Assembly (NCBI GenBank): GCA_046342195.1
Contig: JBKDQE010000039.1
Location: forward strand, 1 to 16,002
Origin: CANHBY01 sp046342195
Lineage (GTDB): Bacteria; Pseudomonadota; Gammaproteobacteria; Burkholderiales; Burkholderiaceae_C
Length of the DNA stretch: 16,002 bases
Reading direction: 5' to 3'
Within the stretch, counting starts at the first letter, position 1; each line of letters begins with the position of its first letter. A model generated the notes under the pieces. The model saw only the letters and a list, made by a program, of their open reading frames with translations, was not told where the DNA came from and made no database searches. This document shows, piece after piece, positions 1-7,734 of this stretch. Position numbers and translations under genes: made by a program.

Positions 1-1
1 C

Positions 2-199
2 GTGGCCGAGCACAAAGGTCGCAATAAAAACGGCGAAGCCAAGGCGGTTTTGCAGGATGTCGCTTTGTTCGAGGAGACCCAAAAAACACTGGCCTTGCTG
101 AAGATCCTTGCGCTGGGGCATCAGGATGTGGCCGCTGGCAAAGTTCAACCCGCAGATAACGTCGTTGCCCGCCTCCGCGCCCAGCAAGCCTCCGTCTGA
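2..199 (+). CDS. Phd/YefM-family antitoxin, C-terminal part (5' partial)
   Basis: The window opens inside this gene, so the GTG at position 2 is probably an internal valine codon. The visible 65 residues carry the usual second half of Phd/YefM antitoxins: a NGEAKAVLQDV segment, then an ETQKTLALLKILALG helix and a basic tail ending near VVARLRAQQ. In the family the N-terminal half binds DNA as an autorepressor and this C-terminal half wraps the toxin. The stop codon overlaps an ATG (TGATG), the usual coupling to a toxin gene, but that reading frame stops after nine codons. The antitoxin therefore looks orphaned. The family assignment is good. The specific toxin partner cannot be told. Confidence 0.7.
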   Translation: MAEHKGRNKNGEAKAVLQDVALFEETQKTLALLKILALGHQDVAAGKVQPADNVVARLRAQQASV

Positions 200-228
200 T
201 GGCAAGGGTGGGGGTGATCTTGCACTGA
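199..228 (+). pseudogene. Stub of the partner toxin gene (RelE/ParE type suspected)
   Basis: An ATG overlaps the antitoxin stop and opens a frame reading MARVGVILH before TGA. ParE-type toxins often start with a short basic residue pair and a beta strand like this one. Nothing downstream to position 413 continues a toxin in any frame that I recognise. The simplest reading is a toxin gene reduced to its first codons by deletion. The stub is too short for certainty and could be a chance frame. Confidence 0.3.
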
Positions 229-413
229 TTTTGAATTGTGCAGCAAAGCCTGCGGTCAGTACAATCCTCCGTGTTAATAACGATAAGGACGACATTGCCC
301 CCTTGGTGCGACTTGGCCTGACCGGCGTGAACGAGTGGCCGCGCAGCGATTGACCGAAGGCCTGGAGAATTAAGGGCAATGCCACTTTAAAATTTCAAAA
401 GACACTTTGACGC
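229..413. other. Gene-free stretch upstream of earP
   Basis: No convincing gene is seen. One frame is open to position 353 with a C-terminus reading LTGVNEWPRSD, but it matches no family I know and its start lies inside the antitoxin gene in another frame. A TAAAAT hexamer at 388-393, about 20 bases before the earP start, could be a -10 element. No good -35 hexamer is visible at the proper distance. Confidence 0.3.
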
Positions 414-1484
414 ATGATCTGGGATGTGTTCTGTCATGTCATTGACAATTGGGGTGACATTGGAGTTTGTTGGCGTCTCACAGCAGATTTGCGTGCACGC
501 GGGGAAGATGTGCGTTTATGGATCAATGCCCCTGAATCCTTGTCATGGATGGCTCCCCAAGCCCAAGGCGTATTCCTTTGGAACAAACACACAGTTTGGC
601 CCGAACCTGGTGACGTTGTCATCGAAACCTTCGGCTGCGAATTGCCCGAAAAATTCATCCAGCGCATGGCCCAAAAAAATCGCCCTCCTGCCTGGATCAA
701 CCTCGAATATCTCAGTGCTGAGGCTTATGTTCAACGCAGTCATGGTTTGCGGTCTCCCCAGCAGGGTGCAGTTTCAGGCTTAGCCAAATACTTTTTTTAT
801 CCGGGTTGGGTGCATGGCACCGGCGGCCTTCTGCGTGAACAAGATCTGTTCACCCGGCAGGCCCGCTTTGATGCCCCTGGCTGGCTCGAATCAAAAGGGA
901 TTAGGCCTCACCCAGATGAACTGAAAGTCAGCCTGTTTTGCTACGCTCACACCCCGGTTTTGCCGAGCCTATTCAAAGCCTTGCAAATACAGCAGACTAT
1001 GCTGCTGGTTACGGCGGGGCAAGCCGATGAAGCAGTTCGTACTTGTATTGGAGACAACACCCAAATAGGCCTCTTGAGAATAGTACGAATGCCCCGTCTG
1101 AGCCAGAAAGAGTTCGACCACTTGTTATGGGCTTGTGATGTCAATTTTGTACGGGGCGAAGATTCTTTCGTGCGAGCCCAGTGGGCGGCAAAACCCTTTG
1201 TTTGGCAAATTTACCCGCAGTCGGACCAGGCCCATGTGCCCAAATTAGAGGCCTTTCATGAACTCTGGACGAGCCAGGTTTCTGAGGCCCACCTCTGGGT
1301 GGCCCTCAGCCGGGCATGGAACGATTCTTCGCAAACCGTTACGCCACTACCTTGGCCTGCAACGCCCACCGAGTGGACACGCTGGCGCGCACAAGCCTGG
1401 CAATGGGCCCAAGCCCTGTGGCAAAAAGATGACCTGACAACCCAGCTACAAAATTTTTTGATCACCAAGGGCTTCAAATCGTAG
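414..1484 (+). CDS. earP: EF-P arginine rhamnosyltransferase EarP
   Basis: EarP is an inverting GT-B glycosyltransferase that moves rhamnose from TDP-L-rhamnose to a conserved arginine of elongation factor P. The modification activates EF-P to rescue ribosomes stalled at polyproline. The N-terminus carries the family signature DNWGDIGVCWRL at residues 11-22, whose D11 and D15 correspond to the two catalytic-region aspartates. The late motif RGEDSF at about 247-252 contains the conserved glutamate (E249) of the nucleotide-sugar site. The length of 356 residues is close to the usual size. The ATG at 414 is chosen because the family starts only a few residues before the DNWGD motif. The substrate gene efp follows after 150 bases, and this pairing supports the call. 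Confidence 0.95.
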   Translation: MIWDVFCHVIDNWGDIGVCWRLTADLRARGEDVRLWINAPESLSWMAPQAQGVFLWNKHTVWPEPGDVVIETFGCELPEKFIQRMAQKNRPPAWINLEYLSAEAYVQRSHGLRSPQQGAVSGLAKYFFYPGWVHGTGGLLREQDLFTRQARFDAPGWLESKGIRPHPDELKVSLFCYAHTPVLPSLFKALQIQQTMLLVTAGQADEAVRTCIGDNTQIGLLRIVRMPRLSQKEFDHLLWACDVNFVRGEDSFVRAQWAAKPFVWQIYPQSDQAHVPKLEAFHELWTSQVSEAHLWVALSRAWNDSSQTVTPLPWPATPTEWTRWRAQAWQWAQALWQKDDLTTQLQNFLITKGFKS

Positions 1485-1528
1485 AAGCGACGCCTGTAGG
1501 CTCCATCAACCCACCAAAGCGCGAAAAC

Positions 1529-1557
1529 GCCACAAAATAATTCAACAAGGGTAAAAT
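1529..1557 (+). promoter_or_regulatory. Candidate sigma-70 promoter for efp
   Basis: A TAAAAT hexamer at 1552-1557 matches the -10 consensus at five of six positions, and a weak GCCACA lies 17 bases upstream at 1529-1534. It leaves a 5' leader of about 70 bases before the efp ATG. The -35 element is poor, so the call rests mainly on the -10 hexamer and on its place in the earP-efp gap. Confidence 0.3.
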
Positions 1558-1634
1558 GACAGGTTTCGCGCCGGGTTGAAATCACGGAGGTCAACCCCCG
1601 TCAGCCTCGCGCTCCCTACACACGGAACCCCATT

Positions 1635-2189
1635 ATGAAGATTGCTCAAGAAATTCGGGCTGGCAACGTCATCATGCAAGACAAAAACCCTTGGGTTGTG
1701 CTCAAAACCGAGTACAGCCGCGGCGGTCGCAACTCTGCCACAGTGCGCATGAAGCTCAAAAGCCTGCTGAACAACACAGGCACTGAAATCGTCTTCAAAG
1801 CCGACGATAAAATGGACCAAATCATCCTCGACAAGAAAGAGTGCACTTATTCTTACTTTGCCGACCCGATGTACGCTTTCATGGATGCCGAATACAACCA
1901 GTTCGAGGTCGAGGCCGAGAACATGGGCGACGCCATTCAGTACCTCGAAGACAACATGCCTGTTGAAGTTGTTTTCTACGAAGGCAAGGCCATTTCAGTT
2001 GAATTGCCCACTACCGTGGTTCGTGAAATCACCTACACCGAGCCCGCCGTCAAGGGCGACACCTCCGGCAAGGTTATGAAGCCTGCCAAGCTGGCCACCG
2101 GTTTGGAAATCTCGGTGCCCTTGTTCGTTGAAGTCGGTGATCAAATTGAAATCGATACCCGCACACATGAGTACCGCAAGCGTGTCTGA
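1635..2189 (+). CDS. efp: Translation elongation factor P
   Basis: EF-P is an L-shaped, tRNA-mimicking factor that binds between the ribosomal P and E sites and promotes peptide-bond formation at consecutive prolines. The three-domain family is clear over all 184 residues: a KOW-like domain I, an OB domain II, and an OB domain III with the family signature near the C-terminus (EIDTRTHEYRKRV). The tip loop of domain I reads SRGGRNSA, with arginine at residue 32. Arg32 is the residue rhamnosylated by EarP, whereas EpmA-type bacteria carry lysine there. The sequence of the factor and the adjacent earP therefore agree. The start is fixed by the conserved N-terminus MKIAQEIRAGNV. Confidence 0.97.
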   Translation: MKIAQEIRAGNVIMQDKNPWVVLKTEYSRGGRNSATVRMKLKSLLNNTGTEIVFKADDKMDQIILDKKECTYSYFADPMYAFMDAEYNQFEVEAENMGDAIQYLEDNMPVEVVFYEGKAISVELPTTVVREITYTEPAVKGDTSGKVMKPAKLATGLEISVPLFVEVGDQIEIDTRTHEYRKRV

Positions 2190-2298
2190 CGCAATAACCT
2201 GACCTGGCTTCAAAGCAACCTCATGGCTTTTCATCTGATCTCTGGCTGCCCAAACCCGGCTCATCTACGATCGGTCTTGCAGAGCGCTTTCCCCTCGA

Positions 2299-4248
2299 TT
2301 GAAAACCTCTGCCATTCAAGCCGCCAAGCTATGCTTTAACCCCCAAGGGGTGCCATGGTCTGAAACCTTCGGCGATGTTTATCACCCAAGGGCGGGCGCA
2401 TTTGCCCAAGCTCGGCATGTTTTTCTGGCGGGCAATCAACTGCCGGCCCGCTGGCAAGAACCTGGCCGACGTCACTTTGTCATCCTGGAAACCGGGTTCG
2501 GGCTGGGCAACAATTTTTTAGCCACCTGGCAGACTTGGCGTGATCTCCCGGAACCCCGTCCCGCACTCGATTTTATCTCCATCGAACGCCATCCCTTCAC
2601 TCGGGCCGATCTCACCTTGGCCCATGCCCAAAGCCCTTGCCCGGATCAAGCGGGGCAGCTTCTTGCCCAATGGCCTGCTCTCACCTGGAACCTGCACACT
2701 CTGCGCTTTGAGGCTGGCCAACTGCGTCTGTTTCTGGCTTTTGGTGATGCCCTGGAATGGTTGCCTGAGCTCCTTGTCCGCGTTGATGCCTTTTACCTGG
2801 ATGGCTTTGCCCCAGCCCGCAACCCAGAACTCTGGCAGCTCAAGGTGTTCAAAACTTTAGGCCGCCTGGCCGCACCCGGCGCGACAGCGGCCACTTGGTC
2901 AGCTGCCCGGGTCGTGCGTGAAGGGCTCTTGACCGCCGGTTTCTTAGTCAACACGGCGCCGGGTTTGGGTGGCAAGCGTGACATCACCCTGGCCCGCTAC
3001 GCCCCTCGCTTCACACCCCGTCCTTCACCCCGCCTGGCAAGGCTGGCCCTGAGCGCCGAACCCTCGGCCTTGATCATTGGAGCGGGCCTTGCAGGCTGCG
3101 CAACAGCGCGCAGCCTGGCGCGGCTGGGCTGGCGCAGCACCCTGCTTGATCGCGCCGTTCAGCCTGCCTCCGAAGCATCAGGCAATCCGGCCGGGATCTT
3201 TCACGGGATTGTGCATGGCCAAGATGGCACCCACTCGCGCATCTTGCGAGCCGCCGCTCTCTATGCAGCGCAAGAGGTTCGCCAAGCCATTGTTCAGCAC
3301 GGTATTCATGGTCAGGTCAACGGTGTCGTTCGCTTGGAATGGGGCCGCAAGCTCGAAAAAATGAGCCAGTGCTTGACCCAATGGGGTCTGTCGCCTGACT
3401 ATGTACGAGCCTGCTCTGCCGAAGAAGCCTCGGCCCTGAGTGGTTGGCCCGTGCCCACTTCAGCTTGGCTCTTCACAGAAGGTGGTTGGGTTGCACCTGC
3501 TGAACTCTGCAGAGCCTACCTCAACGAGGCCAGTGAGTATGCTCGGTTTGTCGGCGGGGCTTCGGTCGCAATCATTGAGCGCCGTGCTGATCAATGGTGT
3601 GCCCTCAACAGTGAGGGGCAAATGCTCGGACAGGCCCCTGTGCTGGTGCTGGCAAATGCGGGTGACGCCTTGCGCCTGCTAAATTGGCCGCGCACTCACC
3701 TGGATCCTGTGCGAGGGCAGCTCAGCTGGTTCGACAAGCCTGCTGATGCCCCAGCCCTGGGTTGGCCACTCCAAAGGTCCGAGGATCTGGGGCTTCCAGT
3801 GGCTGGCGCCGGTTACGCGTTGCCCCCCCTCAAGGGGTTGCACCTTTTTGGGGCCACATCTCAAGCCCACGATACCGAGCTCGTCCTGCGTGACACCGAT
3901 CATGCCGCCAACCTGCAGCAACTGCATCGATTGCAAGGCCGCAGCCTGAACCCTGAGCAGGCCTTGGCTGCTGTTCAAGCCTTCCCACTGCAAGGCCGGG
4001 TGGCTTGGCGCTGGACTACTCCTGATAAGTTGCCTATGGTTGGCCCGGTTCCTCGGCTCAATGCCCCACCACGAGATCATGTTCGCCTCATAGAGCGTGA
4101 ACCCGGCTTATTCTTATGTGCCGGCCTGGGCTCGCGTGGCATCAGCCTGTCAGCCCTGGCTGGCGAGATCCTGGCCGCACTCATCACGGGCCGCCCCTGT
4201 CCTTTGGAATCCAGCCTGCTCGACGCCATCGATCCAGCGCGTTTTTAG
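2299..4248 (+). CDS. mnmC: Bifunctional tRNA (mnm5s2U34) biosynthesis protein MnmC
   Basis: MnmC completes the 5-methylaminomethyl-2-thiouridine modification at wobble U34. Its FAD-dependent C-terminal half removes the carboxymethyl group from cmnm5U, and its SAM-dependent N-terminal half then methylates nm5U. Residues 64-71 read ETGFGLGN (SAM-binding loop) and residues 166-172 read YLDGFAP, typical of the DUF752 methyltransferase domain. A dinucleotide-binding GAGLAG stands at 261-266, opening the DAO-type oxidoreductase domain. The C-terminus GLGSRGISLSALAGE also fits. The length of 649 residues matches the fused form. The start is TTG at 2299, because the first residues (KTSAIQAAKLCFNPQG) align with the E. 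coli N-terminus and no upstream start exists in frame. No strong ribosome binding site is seen. It is convergent with the next gene, with a 15-base gap. Confidence 0.94.
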   Translation: MKTSAIQAAKLCFNPQGVPWSETFGDVYHPRAGAFAQARHVFLAGNQLPARWQEPGRRHFVILETGFGLGNNFLATWQTWRDLPEPRPALDFISIERHPFTRADLTLAHAQSPCPDQAGQLLAQWPALTWNLHTLRFEAGQLRLFLAFGDALEWLPELLVRVDAFYLDGFAPARNPELWQLKVFKTLGRLAAPGATAATWSAARVVREGLLTAGFLVNTAPGLGGKRDITLARYAPRFTPRPSPRLARLALSAEPSALIIGAGLAGCATARSLARLGWRSTLLDRAVQPASEASGNPAGIFHGIVHGQDGTHSRILRAAALYAAQEVRQAIVQHGIHGQVNGVVRLEWGRKLEKMSQCLTQWGLSPDYVRACSAEEASALSGWPVPTSAWLFTEGGWVAPAELCRAYLNEASEYARFVGGASVAIIERRADQWCALNSEGQMLGQAPVLVLANAGDALRLLNWPRTHLDPVRGQLSWFDKPADAPALGWPLQRSEDLGLPVAGAGYALPPLKGLHLFGATSQAHDTELVLRDTDHAANLQQLHRLQGRSLNPEQALAAVQAFPLQGRVAWRWTTPDKLPMVGPVPRLNAPPRDHVRLIEREPGLFLCAGLGSRGISLSALAGEILAALITGRPCPLESSLLDAIDPARF

Positions 4249-4263
4249 CGTCACTTGGGGGGG

Positions 4264-6168
4264 TTATTCAAGCTCTAGAGCCTCAGGGGGCATATCGTGC
4301 AACTTTTTCACCAAAGACTGTAAATGCGCCAAACTGGCTTCCTCGGGGGCCAGGGGTGCACCAACCACCAATTTGACAGAGTTGAACAAGCCGCGCCGGA
4401 AGGGGCAAGACATCGCCCGCCCGTCAATGCGTGAAAAAAACGAGCCCCAGAGATTTTGCAGCGCCATGGGCACCACAGGAACCGGATTGGCCTGCAAAAT
4501 TTTGATGATGCCCCCTTTGAATTCAGCGATTTTTCCATCCCGCGTGATGGCCCCTTCGGGAAAAATAGCCAGCAATTCTCCTGAGTTCAACACCTCTCGG
4601 GCCGTCACAAAAGCACTCTCGTAAATTTGGGGGTCTTCGCGCTGGGGTGCAATCGGAATCGTTTTCGCCAAGCGAAAAACAAGACCCAATACGGGGCTGG
4701 CAAAAACCCGATGATCCATAATAAACCGAATAGGACGTGGGCTGGCTGCCGCCATCAGGACTGGATCCATGAAGCTGACATGGTTGCAGATTAAAATAGC
4801 CGGCCCCTCGGTCGGGATATGTTCCCCTTCAAAAACCCTGAAACGGTAAATACAGCGGGTCAAAATAAACGCCAAAAAACGCAACAGGTATTCGGGAACC
4901 AAGTAAAAAATATAAGCAGCCACAAGGGCATTCAATACCCCCACCACAAGAATAATCTCGGGAATCGTCCAGTGGAGCGCCAGCAAACCACTGACCAGCA
5001 AGGCGCTCACCATCATGAACAGGGCATTCAGAATGTTATTGGCGGCGATGATGCGCGCACGGTGGCTAGGCTGAGATCGCATCTGGATCAAAGCATACAT
5101 AGGCACGCTAAAAAACCCCGCAAAAATGGCCAACAAAGCCAAATCAGCGATCACGCGCCAGTGGGCAGGTTGGGCTAAAAATGCATTCACCCCCCACGCT
5201 TCAGTCGGGGCGGCCAAGCTCAGCGAAGCCCAGTAAAGATCCGCCGCAAACAGGCTCATTCCGATGGCGCCCAAAGGCACCAAGCCAATCTCGACCTGCC
5301 TGCGACTCAAAACCTCACACATCAAAGACCCCACCCCCACGCCCAAAGAAAAAACCACCAACAGCAGTGAGGCCACCTGCTCATCACCGTGCAGCACATC
5401 TTTGGCAAAAGATGGAAACAGCGACACAAAAGCCGCCCCAAAAAACCACATCCAGGAAATGCCCAACAAAGAGCGGAAAACGGTAGAGTTCTCCTGAGCC
5501 AGGCGAAGATTGCGCCAAGTCTCGGTAAAAGGGTTCCAATTCAAGCGCAGGCCGGGGTCTGTGGCAGGCGTTGACGGCACCCAATGGGCAGTTACGCAAC
5601 CCATGGCGGCCAAAATAAGACACAAGCAAGCCACATAGTGGTGACCGACCTCAGGCATGGCAATCAGCAGCCCCCCCACCACCTGCCCCAATAAAATCGA
5701 TACAAATGTCCCCATTTCTACCATGCCATTGCCTCCGGTGAGCTCACGCTCGCTGAGGTGCTGAGGCATATAAGAATATTTCACAGGGCCAAAAATCGTC
5801 GAGTGCAGCCCCATCAACAGCACACACAATAGCAACAGGGGGACGTTCAGGCTGTAAAACCCCCAAGCCCCCAGGGCCATGATGGTCAGCTCCAGCCACT
5901 TGACGAAACGAATTAAATGGCTTTTATCGAACTTGTCCGCAAACTGACCGCTGGTGGCTGAAAAAAAGAAAAACGGCAGAATGAACACCCCCCCAATCAC
6001 TGCCCCAGCCAAATCAGGGGGCAACCAGGAAATTTGCAGTTGGTATGTCACCATCATGACAATGGCAAACTTGAAAAGGTTGTCGTTGCCTGCCCCTAAA
6101 AACTGCGTCCAAAAAAAGGGCGCAAACCGACGCTGGCCCAGCAGAGAAAACTGGTTTGAAGCACTCAT
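4264..6168 (-). CDS. MFS transporter (LplT-like) fused to a PlsC-type acyltransferase
   Basis: This inner-membrane protein joins two activities that are separate in E. coli lplT-aas. Roughly the first 400 residues form a 12-helix MFS domain beginning WTQFLGAGNDNLFKFA, close to lysophospholipid flippase LplT. The C-terminal 200 residues form a PlsC domain with the catalytic NHVSFMD (HX4D, H463 and D468) and FPEG (536-539), which transfers acyl chains to lysophospholipid or lysophosphatidate. The likely role is import and reacylation of lysophospholipids at the inner membrane, by analogy. An acyl-ACP synthetase (AMP-binding) domain as in Aas is absent. I chose ATG at 6168 because homologous proteins begin M-S-x-S/Q just before FSLL-QRRFAPFFWTQF. 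In-frame GTG at 6246 would add 26 residues without a good ribosome binding site. Confidence 0.88.
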   Translation of the reverse strand: MSASNQFSLLGQRRFAPFFWTQFLGAGNDNLFKFAIVMMVTYQLQISWLPPDLAGAVIGGVFILPFFFFSATSGQFADKFDKSHLIRFVKWLELTIMALGAWGFYSLNVPLLLLCVLLMGLHSTIFGPVKYSYMPQHLSERELTGGNGMVEMGTFVSILLGQVVGGLLIAMPEVGHHYVACLCLILAAMGCVTAHWVPSTPATDPGLRLNWNPFTETWRNLRLAQENSTVFRSLLGISWMWFFGAAFVSLFPSFAKDVLHGDEQVASLLLVVFSLGVGVGSLMCEVLSRRQVEIGLVPLGAIGMSLFAADLYWASLSLAAPTEAWGVNAFLAQPAHWRVIADLALLAIFAGFFSVPMYALIQMRSQPSHRARIIAANNILNALFMMVSALLVSGLLALHWTIPEIILVVGVLNALVAAYIFYLVPEYLLRFLAFILTRCIYRFRVFEGEHIPTEGPAILICNHVSFMDPVLMAAASPRPIRFIMDHRVFASPVLGLVFRLAKTIPIAPQREDPQIYESAFVTAREVLNSGELLAIFPEGAITRDGKIAEFKGGIIKILQANPVPVVPMALQNLWGSFFSRIDGRAMSCPFRRGLFNSVKLVVGAPLAPEEASLAHLQSLVKKLHDMPPEALELE

Positions 6169-6420
6169 GTTGAATTGGCCCAAGATGAGGAAAAGTCTGT
6201 AAAACCTGCCCTGCATCCGCAGTCCGGGAAAGGCGCAGTCATCCACGATGGGTTTTGCAGAGATTCCTTTATTTTAGATTTTTCAATGGGTTCTGGTTCT
6301 CAAAATTGACCTTCAGTCCCTATGGACATCACACCATCTTCACTTTTTTGCACATAATTCGTGCCTGTATCGTAAAGCCCCGCTGAATCAAAATGAAAAT
6401 TTCCCGAGGGCGCTTGAGTT

Positions 6421-6449
6421 TTTTCACATGTTAACTGTGTTTTTATCAT
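6421..6449 (+). promoter_or_regulatory. Candidate sigma-70 promoter with overlapping palindrome, upstream of terB
   Basis: TATCAT at 6444-6449 (five of six -10 matches) is preceded at 17 bases by TTTTCA at 6421-6426 (four of six -35 matches). Between them lies an imperfect palindrome, CACA-T-GTTAAC-TGTG, at 6425-6439, placed where a repressor would block polymerase. The site is about 85 bases upstream of the terB start and lies in the AT-rich gap (6169-6532) between the divergent transporter gene and the ter cluster. It is inferred from hexamers only. Confidence 0.35.
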
Positions 6450-6520
6450 GCCTCTAAAGTAAAACTGAGGCCAAAATCACCGTTTAACAGATGGCTTTCT
6501 TCCATGATTTACCACACCAA

Positions 6521-6525
6521 AGGAG
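6521..6525 (+). promoter_or_regulatory. Ribosome binding site deciding the terB GTG start
   Basis: AGGAG stands seven bases before the GTG at 6533. No comparable site precedes the upstream in-frame ATG at 6491, so this Shine-Dalgarno sequence fixes the start. Confidence 0.75.
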
Positions 6526-6532
6526 ATCCAAC

Positions 6533-6988
6533 GTGCTGAATTGGCTCAAAGGTAAAGCGGCCGACGTGTCCAATACCTTGAAAGACGAGGTCAAAAAAAT
6601 CAAAAACCACAGCTTTTTAGAAGGCGTGGTGGCGGGGTGTACCCTGGTGGCATTTGCTGACGGCATTGTGAGCCCTCAGGAAAAACAAAAAATGATGGGT
6701 TTCATTCGTATGAATGATGCTTTATCGCCCTTTGATGCGGGCGACATCATCAAGCTTTTTGAAAAGTTTTCGTCGCGTTTTGAATTTGATCGCTCGATTG
6801 GTGAGGCTGACGCGCTCCAAGCCGTTGCCAAACTCAAAAAGAATGAATCTGAAGCCCGCTTGTTGGTTCGCGTCTGTTGCACCATCGGGGCTTCTGACGG
6901 TTCTTTTGACGCTTTAGAGCAAGAGGTGGTTCGAAAAATCTGTCGTGAACTCGGCTTGAACCCGGCAGAATTCGATCTCGAAAAGTAA
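6533..6988 (+). CDS. terB: TerB-family tellurite-resistance/metal-stress protein
   Basis: TerB is a small all-helical cytoplasmic protein with two conserved acidic motifs thought to bind metal. It acts with TerC and TerD proteins at the inner membrane in the Ter stress response. The acidic motifs are visible as FADGIVSPQEKQKMM (about residues 41-55) and SDGSFDALEQEV (about 121-132), and the C-terminus ends GLNPAEFDLEK, as in plasmid TerB. GTG at 6533 is selected because AGGAG (6521-6525) lies seven bases upstream and gives 151 residues, the classical TerB length. An in-frame ATG at 6491 would add 14 residues with no support. It is the first gene of the ter cluster and is followed by a terminator hairpin. 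Confidence 0.92.
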   Translation: MLNWLKGKAADVSNTLKDEVKKIKNHSFLEGVVAGCTLVAFADGIVSPQEKQKMMGFIRMNDALSPFDAGDIIKLFEKFSSRFEFDRSIGEADALQAVAKLKKNESEARLLVRVCCTIGASDGSFDALEQEVVRKICRELGLNPAEFDLEK

Positions 6989-6996
6989 TAAATCGC

Positions 6997-7024
6997 CTCG
7001 CCGGGGCTTTTTCGGCGAGTTTTT
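6997..7024 (+). terminator. Rho-independent terminator between terB and terD
   Basis: A perfect seven-base stem CTCGCCG (6997-7003) and CGGCGAG (7013-7019) with a nine-base loop is followed by five T residues (7020-7024). It starts eight bases after the terB stop codon. Only 47 bases separate it from the terD start, so terD must be reached by readthrough or by a promoter in that very short gap. It probably sets a high terB to terD ratio. Confidence 0.75.
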
Positions 7025-7071
7025 GACCGTGGCAACCATGCCGCTTTTTTCATCTTCAAAGGGGTCTATCT

Positions 7072-7650
7072 ATGCCTATCAGTCTTCAAAAGGGTGGCAA
7101 CGTCAATCTCAGCAAAGAAGCTCCGGGCTTGTCTGAGGTTGCTGTGGGCTTGGGTTGGGATGTCCGTGCCACCGACGGTGCTGCGTTTGACCTTGACGCC
7201 ACAGCGTTTTTGCTCAACGCCTCTGGCAAGGTGCGTACCGACACAGACTTCATTTTTTACAACAACAAAAAAACCCCCGAGGGCAGCGTCGAACACCTGG
7301 GCGATAACACCTCCGGTGCGGGGGAGGGTGATGACGAAGTGGTTCAAGTCAAATTGAACCAAGTGCCTGCAGACGTTGATAAAGTGGTCTTCAGTGTCAC
7401 CATCCATGAGGCTGAAGCCAGGCGCCAAAGCTTTGGTCAAGTATCCAAGGCTTTCATCCGGGTGGTCAATAAGGCCGACAATAAAGAGTTGGCCCGCTAT
7501 GACCTGTCCGAAGATGGATCCACCGAAACAGCCTTGATTTTTGGTGAACTTTACCGTGCTGGCTCTGATTGGAAGTTCCGTGCCGTGGGCCAAGGTTTTA
7601 AAGGAGGCTTGGGCCCTTTGGCCAAGAATTTCGGCGTCAACATAGGCTAA
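7072..7650 (+). CDS. terD: TerD-family calcium-binding stress protein
   Basis: TerD-family proteins bind calcium or other divalent cations in a beta-sandwich and work in tellurite, colicin and phage-type stress resistance. All family landmarks are present: VGLGWD at 25-30, FDLDA at 39-43 with paired acidic ligands, the GDNTSGAGEGDDE loop at 77-89, RQSFGQVSKAFIRVV, and the C-terminal WKFRAVGQGFKGGL. The length of 192 residues is normal, and it resembles TerD and TerE about equally. The start ATG follows AAAGGGG with good spacing. It lies downstream of the terB terminator and 84 bases upstream of the AIM24 gene. Confidence 0.94.
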   Translation: MPISLQKGGNVNLSKEAPGLSEVAVGLGWDVRATDGAAFDLDATAFLLNASGKVRTDTDFIFYNNKKTPEGSVEHLGDNTSGAGEGDDEVVQVKLNQVPADVDKVVFSVTIHEAEARRQSFGQVSKAFIRVVNKADNKELARYDLSEDGSTETALIFGELYRAGSDWKFRAVGQGFKGGLGPLAKNFGVNIG

Positions 7651-7734
7651 TTTGACCTGATTGATCCATCCGGCGGCTCGCCCTGAAAGAGGGGCCGTTC
7701 TGCAAAGTCAGCGTTTCAATAAGGAAAGGGTAGC

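Noticed and set aside
3679..4080. Long minus-strand frame of 133 codons inside mnmC
   Set aside because: It lies wholly opposite a conserved gene with intact motifs, has no recognisable domain and no ribosome binding site. It is a by-product of codon use on the other strand.
4097..4624. Plus-strand frame of 175 codons across the mnmC end and opposite the transporter
   Set aside because: Its composition is rich in S, R, P and W without domain structure, and both overlapping genes are clearly conserved in their own frames.
6270..6303. Minus-strand promoter for the transporter gene (TTGAGA and TAAAAT)
   Set aside because: The two hexamers are 21 bases apart, too far for a normal sigma-70 promoter, and no better pair was found.
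7655..7702. Inverted repeat after the first terD
   Set aside because: The arms (CGGC-TCG-CCCT and AGGGGCCG) pair only with a three-base bulge and no T-run follows, so I do not call a terminator.
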